Below, piece by piece: positions 39,921 through 45,000 of a stretch of 45,000 bases of DNA (its first letter is position 1; every line of letters begins with the position of its first letter). The notes under the pieces are model-generated. The model was not told the DNA's origin. It searched no databases and saw only the letters and a program-made list of their open reading frames with translations. The position numbers were made by a program, and so were the translations under genes. The DNA is from Bacteroides sp. Marseille-P3684 (GTDB taxonomy: Bacteria > Bacteroidota > Bacteroidia > Bacteroidales > Bacteroidaceae), in NCBI RefSeq assembly GCF_900291465.1, contig NZ_LT985808.1:3567079-3612078 (forward strand), given 5' to 3'.

Positions 39921-42128
39921 GTTGCGGTTTGATGTAGAATATTGATAAGGAACAACATAGTTATTAATCAGCGGAGTGAATGCATTCGTTGCGGTTTGAT
40001 GTAGAATATTGATAAGGAACAACCATGGCTTTTCAAGTAAGATTCAGTTTTTAGTTGCGGTTTGATGTAGAATATTGATAAGGAACAACTACATACTCTA
40101 CACGGTACAGGATGTTGTAGTTGCGGTTTGATGTAGAATATTGATAAGGAACAACCTGGATAGCGAAGAACGGAATCGCGGAAAAGTTGCGGTTTGATGT
40201 AGAATATTGATAAGGAACAACACGCAAGCGAGCGAAAGCGGCAGTGTTTAGTTGCGGTTTGATGTAGAATATTGATAAGGAACAACGTTTGAGCCAGCAG
40301 AAGCGACACCAGCAAGTTGCGGTTTGATGTAGAATATTGATAAGGAACAACACGCTACGGCGGCACAGGCTACGCTGTCTAGTTGCGGTTTGATGTAGAA
40401 TATTGATAAGGAACAACTCGTTCCATCTATGTTATGCAGTAAATGCAGTTGCGGTTTGATGTAGAATATTGATAAGGAACAACTCAAATTCTTGATTCAT
40501 CGCGACCTGTCGCGTTGCGGTTTGATGTAGAATATTGATAAGGAACAACTACCCCTTTTCGATTCAGCAATGGACTATCGTTGCGGTTTGATGTAGAATA
40601 TTGATAAGGAACAACTCGGCATTTTCGTAAGATTTCATAATTGTAGTTGCGGTTTGATGTAGAATATTGATAAGGAACAACTATCCCAATCCCGTTCGGC
40701 TAACCGTCGGAGTTGCGGTTTGATGTAGAATATTGATAAGGAACAACTAATGCAAGTGGAACATCAACCTATGAGTAGTTGCGGTTTGATGTAGAATATT
40801 GATAAGGAACAACTTGGCGAGTTCGCCCTGGCACGCGAACTGGGTTGCGGTTTGATGTAGAATATTGATAAGGAACAACTCGTCGGCTGAACATCATAGG
40901 CATGTTGGTGTTGCGGTTTGATGTAGAATATTGATAAGGAACAACCAGTCGAAGACCATCGAGAGCATCTTCGGAGTTGCGGTTTGATGTAGAATATTGA
41001 TAAGGAACAACTTGCGCGGCTTCGGCCTTGGCGGCAATTTCGTTGCGGTTTGATGTAGAATATTGATAAGGAACAACAATAAGGAAGCAACAATACGTTA
41101 GGCGTGGGTTGCGGTTTGATGTAGAATATTGATAAGGAACAACCGGTAGTAAAACAGCCAGGGGCTGGAGTCGTTGCGGTTTGATGTAGAATATTGATAA
41201 GGAACAACTTTATCTAGTACATTAGCATTTTCATCTAAGTTGCGGTTTGATGTAGAATATTGATAAGGAACAACCTCGTAATGCCGTGGACGCTCCGCTC
41301 TCTAGTTGCGGTTTGATGTAGAATATTGATAAGGAACAACACATTATTTACAGGTAGTCCGGCGTCAAGGTTGCGGTTTGATGTAGAATATTGATAAGGA
41401 ACAACTTATCAATTATCAGAGAACGTTATCCGGAGTTGCGGTTTGATGTAGAATATTGATAAGGAACAACTATATCATATTCTTATACTCTCTACAGTAG
41501 TTGCGGTTTGATGTAGAATATTGATAAGGAACAACAAGGGGTTGCGCGCCACACAGACCGACCCCGTTGCGGTTTGATGTAGAATATTGATAAGGAACAA
41601 CTTGTTTTGATTCGCGTTTAAAATCCACGTAGTTGCGGTTTGATGTAGAATATTGATAAGGAACAACTCTTTCAACCGGGATACCTGATTAGAGGCTGTT
41701 GCGGTTTGATGTAGAATATTGATAAGGAACAACTGTCGGTCAAGCGTCTGCGCGACGAGTATGTTGCGGTTTGATGTAGAATATTGATAAGGAACAACTG
41801 ACACCCTCCGAGCTCGAGTGGCTCAGGAGTTGCGGTTTGATGTAGAATATTGATAAGGAACAACCCGGGGCAATGTCAATAAACTGAATCAATAGTTGCG
41901 GTTTGATGTAGAATATTGATAAGGAACAACGCAAGGTGAATATAAAAGAGTTGTGACTATGTTGCGGTTTGATGTAGAATATTGATAAGGAACAACCTAT
42001 AGATAAATGGTCAGCGGCGGCCCAACGTTGCGGTTTGATGTAGAATACTGATAAGGAACAACGTCGCGACAAATCATAAAGGCGGACGCGTGGTTGCGGT
42101 TTGATGTAGAATATTGATAAGGAACAAC
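39921..42128 (+). CRISPR. CRISPR array, 34 repeats and 33 spacers
   Basis: A 36-bp repeat (begins GTTGCGGTTTGATGTAG, ends ATAAGGAACAAC) occurs 34 times, from 39921-39956 to 42093-42128. Thirty-three copies are identical; copy 33 (42027-42062) has a T-to-C change at base 22. Spacers: 25 of 30 bp, seven of 29 bp, and the first of 31 bp. No two spacers look alike by eye. The repeat ends (GTTG...CAAC) are complementary. Pairing with the tracrRNA shows it is transcribed on the plus strand. Long periodic reading frames within it are artefacts. Confidence 0.99.
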
Positions 42129-42145
42129 TAGCTTTACATACCAAT

Positions 42146-42376
42146 ATGAACCTAAAGTATCTACAAACGATGTTATTGGCTGGCAAAACAGTCTATATTT
42201 TAGACGATTTTGAAGAAGCTGCAGTACGTCTCATTTATGAAGATGAAGTCACTAAGGCTTATCTCAAGCATAAAGGGAGAAAAGAAGTTAGTATACCTCA
42301 ATCTAACAAAACTGTGTGCGAAATCATTCTTGCAGGCAAAGAGATAACAAAATTTGAATATGAAAAATACGAATGA
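42146..42376 (+). CDS. Small unknown protein directly after the CRISPR array
   Basis: A 76-residue frame starting 17 bp after the last repeat, on the same strand as the cas genes. The protein is acidic at both ends (YILDDFEEAAVRLIYEDE and the final KFEYEKYE), with a basic middle (KAYLKHKGRKEV). There is no signal peptide, membrane segment or known motif. Its codons are markedly more AT-rich than those of cas9 or der. TAGCTTTA at 42129-42136 resembles a -7 box but is too close to the ATG; transcription could also come from array read-through. Its role is unknown; small genes at CRISPR borders include regulators and anti-CRISPRs, but nothing here proves either. Confidence 0.55.
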   Translation: MNLKYLQTMLLAGKTVYILDDFEEAAVRLIYEDEVTKAYLKHKGRKEVSIPQSNKTVCEIILAGKEITKFEYEKYE

Positions 42377-42474
42377 ATCGCTACAAAAGCACATGCCGGA
42401 CAAACTGACCAGACAGATACTGCCTGCATCTCCTCCTTCCACTACGCCCCAAAGTGAAGAGGAAGACGGTCGGA

Positions 42475-42516
42475 TATAAAAAATCCCGCTACAACCACAA
42501 AAGCCATAACGGGATT
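42475..42516 (-). terminator. Terminator after der
   Basis: AATCCCG (42516-42510) pairs with CGGGATT (42488-42482), followed in the minus direction by TTTTTAT; it ends about 40 bp past the der stop. Confidence 0.65.
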
Positions 42517-42558
42517 ATCTTATCCAGGAACAGTCCGGAAGAGGAAATGTTCACCAGC

Positions 42559-43872
42559 CTACTTCTGACGTATAAATATATTGATGGGAGTACCGCTCAA
42601 CGACCAGCGTTCCCGCATCTTGTTTTCCAAGAAACGGCGGTAAGGCTCCTTCACATATTGCGGCAGGTTTGCAAAAAACACGAAGGAAGGTACCTTGGTG
42701 TTGGGCAGCTGCGTACAATACTTGATCTTAATATACTTGCCTTTGATGGAAGGGGGCGGATAGGCCTCGATAAGAGGCAACATTTCCTCATTCAGGCGAG
42801 CCGTAGAGATGCGTGTCGTACGGTTCTTATAAACCTGTTCGGCAGCCTCCAGCACCTTATAGATACGCTGTTTGGTGAGAGCCGACGCGAAAATAATGGG
42901 AAAGTCGGTAAACGGAGCCAAACGGCTGCGAATGGCGTTCTCAAACGTCTTCATCACCTTATCGCTCTTGTTTTCCACCAAATCCCACTTATTGACCACC
43001 ACAACCAACCCCTTCTGGTTACGCTGAATGAGGGAGAATATGTTCAGATCTTGTCCTTCGACACCGCGTGTAGCATCCAACATGAGGATACACACATCGG
43101 AATTCTCTATGGCACGGATGGAACGCATCACCGAATAGTATTCCAAATCTTCCACCACCTTGTTCTTCCGACGGATTCCGGCAGTATCAACCAGATAGAA
43201 GTCGAAACCGAACTTCTCATAGCGGGTATAGATGGAGTCACGGGTTGTTCCGGCAATCTCAGTCACGATGTTGCGTTCTTCTCCAATGAAGGAATTGATA
43301 ATGGACGATTTTCCGGCATTGGGACGTCCCACCACCGCAAAACGGGGGATTTCGTCATCCAGCAGCTCACCGGAGTCTTTCTTGAACTTACTGATTACCA
43401 AATCCAGCAAATCGCCCGTACCACTTCCGCTAAGAGCAGAGATACAATGAGGATCACCCAGCCCGAGCTTGTAAAACTCAGCTGCACTATATTGCAAATC
43501 ATTGTTGTCAGTCTTATTGGCCACCACGATCACGGGCAGCTTGGAACGCCGCAGAATAGAGGCAACCTCCATGTCGAGGTCAGTCACCCCATTGACCACA
43601 TCGACCAGAAACAGCACCACGTCCGCCTCGTCGATGGCTATGATTACCTGCTTGCGTATTTCTTCTTCAAAGATGTCGTCGGAATTGACCACCCATCCCC
43701 CGGTATCCACCACGGAGAATTCCTGTCCGTTCCATTCGCTTTTTCCATATTGGCGGTCGCGGGTCGTTCCGGCTTCATCGTTCACAATCGCCTGCCGTGT
43801 ACGGGTGAGGCGATTGAACAGTGTCGACTTTCCCACATTGGGACGTCCGACAATCGCTACTAAGTTTCCCAT
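42559..43872 (-). CDS. der: GTPase Der (EngA), ribosome assembly
   Basis: A 437-residue protein with two GTPase domains in tandem and a C-terminal KH-like domain, acting in 50S subunit assembly. First G domain: GRPNVGKST (about 8-16), DTGGW, NKTD. Second: GRPNAGKSS (about 183), DTAGI, NKWD. The KH-like part covers about the last 90 residues. Length matches the family. It follows era after 49 bp on the same strand and is probably co-transcribed. Confidence 0.97.
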   Translation of the reverse strand: MGNLVAIVGRPNVGKSTLFNRLTRTRQAIVNDEAGTTRDRQYGKSEWNGQEFSVVDTGGWVVNSDDIFEEEIRKQVIIAIDEADVVLFLVDVVNGVTDLDMEVASILRRSKLPVIVVANKTDNNDLQYSAAEFYKLGLGDPHCISALSGSGTGDLLDLVISKFKKDSGELLDDEIPRFAVVGRPNAGKSSIINSFIGEERNIVTEIAGTTRDSIYTRYEKFGFDFYLVDTAGIRRKNKVVEDLEYYSVMRSIRAIENSDVCILMLDATRGVEGQDLNIFSLIQRNQKGLVVVVNKWDLVENKSDKVMKTFENAIRSRLAPFTDFPIIFASALTKQRIYKVLEAAEQVYKNRTTRISTARLNEEMLPLIEAYPPPSIKGKYIKIKYCTQLPNTKVPSFVFFANLPQYVKEPYRRFLENKMRERWSLSGTPINIFIRQK

Positions 43873-43921
43873 AAATAATTTCTCTTTACTATGACGACTT
43901 CACAGTCTGTCAGGTTGTTAT

Positions 43922-44803
43922 TCAATCCAGGTTGTAACCGAAGTTTTTCAACTCCTTATCTGAGCTGCGCCAGTCCTTATCCACCTTGACAAAGGTCTCC
44001 AGATAGATACTTTTGCCGAAGAATTTCTCCAGTGACTTGCGTGCTTCTGTGGCTACCTTCTTCAAAGCCCGTCCTTGTTTTCCAATGATGATGCCCTTCT
44101 GCGACTCCCGTTCCACATAGATGACCACATTGATGTGAATAGACTTCTCATCTTCCTTAAACTGCTCCACAGCCACTTCTACAGCATACGGAATCTCCTT
44201 GTCATAATACAGGAGAATCTTCTCACGGATGATTTCAGTCACAAAAAAGCGTGCCGGACGATCGGTCCATTGGTCTTTGTCAAAATAGGGAGGAGAATCG
44301 GGAAGCAGCTCCTTGATACGCTTCATCACCGCATCGATATTGAAACGGGCGGTAGCGGATATAGGGATAATCTCCGCTTTGGGAAGCAAACCATGCCACT
44401 CCTCGACAAGATTTGTCAGAGCATCCTGGTTGCTCAAGTCAATCTTGTTGATCAGCAGCAAAACAGGAACATCCATCGCCTGCACCTTCTGGATGAAGTC
44501 GAGATTCTTATCAGGCTTCTCCACAACGTCAGTTACATAAAGCAACACATCGGCATCTTTCAGTGCCGACTCGGAGAAGTTGAGCATGGACTCCTGCAAC
44601 TTATAGTTTGGCTTAAGCACTCCCGGAGTGTCAGAGAAAACAATCTGCATCTCATCCGTATTGATAATACCCATGATGCGATGCCGGGTCGTCTGTGCCT
44701 TAAAAGTGGCGATGGATATACGTTCGCCGACCAGAAGGTTCATCAGGGTGGATTTCCCCACATTGGGGTTTCCCACGATGTTTACAAATCCTGCTTTGTG
44801 CAT
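43922..44803 (-). CDS. era: GTPase Era, 16S rRNA maturation
   Basis: A 293-residue GTPase that binds the 3' end of 16S rRNA in 30S assembly. G1 GNPNVGKST, G3 DTPGV and G4 NKID are clear; the C-terminal KH domain has IIGKQGRALKKVATEAR. Length is normal. It lies upstream of der, a pairing of two ribosome-assembly GTPases. I see no clear promoter between its start and the window edge. Confidence 0.97.
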   Translation of the reverse strand: MHKAGFVNIVGNPNVGKSTLMNLLVGERISIATFKAQTTRHRIMGIINTDEMQIVFSDTPGVLKPNYKLQESMLNFSESALKDADVLLYVTDVVEKPDKNLDFIQKVQAMDVPVLLLINKIDLSNQDALTNLVEEWHGLLPKAEIIPISATARFNIDAVMKRIKELLPDSPPYFDKDQWTDRPARFFVTEIIREKILLYYDKEIPYAVEVAVEQFKEDEKSIHINVVIYVERESQKGIIIGKQGRALKKVATEARKSLEKFFGKSIYLETFVKVDKDWRSSDKELKNFGYNLD

Positions 44804-45000
44804 AAAGTCTTCAGTTGGTTTCGTTCATTATAGGACAAAAGAAGCTGTTTCAGGAAAGGATGGGTTTGTCATCATGCAAAAAAGCACGGACCTCAAGGAT
44901 CTCACCGGTCGTCGAAACAAACTTCCCGCTGTGTGTATCCGTGAAATCCGTGCCTTCGATATTGCGTCCTTTTGAAACAGCTCTTTGTCAGTAGAAAAAC

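Noticed and set aside
39921-39956. Promoter inside each CRISPR repeat, as in Neisseria type II-C loci
   Set aside because: The repeat contains TTTG, but no TAnnTTTG falls 19-21 bp downstream within the repeat; the leader has the only full -7 box.
39968-42186. Long minus-strand frames across the CRISPR array with repeating peptides such as FLINILHQTAT
   Set aside because: They are translations of the 36-bp repeat; the period follows repeat plus spacer, frames shift with 29-bp spacers, and the array is transcribed on the other strand.

Overview
The window comes from a member of the Bacteroidota, most likely a Bacteroidaceae species close to Bacteroides/Phocaeicola. The evidence is a Bacteroides-type 16S rRNA, promoters with the -33 TTTG / -7 TAnnTTTG pattern in front of many genes, a Mfa/Fim-type fimbrial operon of lipoproteins, a malic enzyme-phosphotransacetylase fusion and an ISAon1-like (ISL3) insertion sequence. 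The species cannot be fixed from the sequence alone.

Layout. 1-3300 (minus): an rRNA operon cut by the left edge, read as promoter, 16S, tRNA-Ile(GAT), tRNA-Ala(TGC), 23S 5' part. 3600-8760 (minus): glutamate dehydrogenase, a small membrane protein, malic enzyme and a DUF6261-like protein. 8760-9320: intergenic DNA with a 41-bp tandem repeat. 9321-20525 (minus): a complete fimbrial operon, read as DUF3575 gene, DUF3868/OmpA-like protein, Mfa1-like major pilin, FimB/Mfa2-like anchor and three more fimbrillin-like lipoproteins. Its first gene is split by a 1,423-bp IS with perfect 25-bp inverted repeats and an 8-bp target duplication. 21278-25344: a thioredoxin-like lipoprotein, a TetR regulator, an MlaE/MlaF-type transporter pair and divergent lptB. 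25345-26481: a long gene-free stretch holding four 14-bp near-palindromes at an exact 22-bp period. 26482-34568 (plus): an RRM protein, trigger factor, clpP, clpX, recQ and guaB. 34709-42128: a type II-C CRISPR-Cas locus with tracrRNA, cas9, cas1, cas2 and 34 repeats, followed by a small AT-rich unknown ORF. 42559-44803 (minus): GTPase genes era and der.

How the parts work together. The CRISPR locus looks complete. Cas9 keeps its RuvC and HNH catalytic residues, and cas1 and cas2 overlap by 4 bp. A divergent tracrRNA upstream of cas9 can be read directly: its anti-repeat forms two 8-bp helices with the repeat, followed by a nexus hairpin, a second hairpin and a terminator with seven Ts. The tracrRNA and cas9 promoters are interleaved, so they probably compete for RNA polymerase. 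The fimbrial operon shows a likely protease-maturation arginine in four subunits but not in the anchor, and a terminator-like hairpin right after the major pilin gene that would favour pilin over anchor and minor subunits. tig, clpP and clpX form a protein-folding and proteolysis cluster.

The best candidates for something new are the interleaved tracrRNA/cas9 promoter arrangement, the 22-bp-period palindrome array, the small ORF at the end of the CRISPR array, and the clpP promoter element inside a terminator-like hairpin loop.
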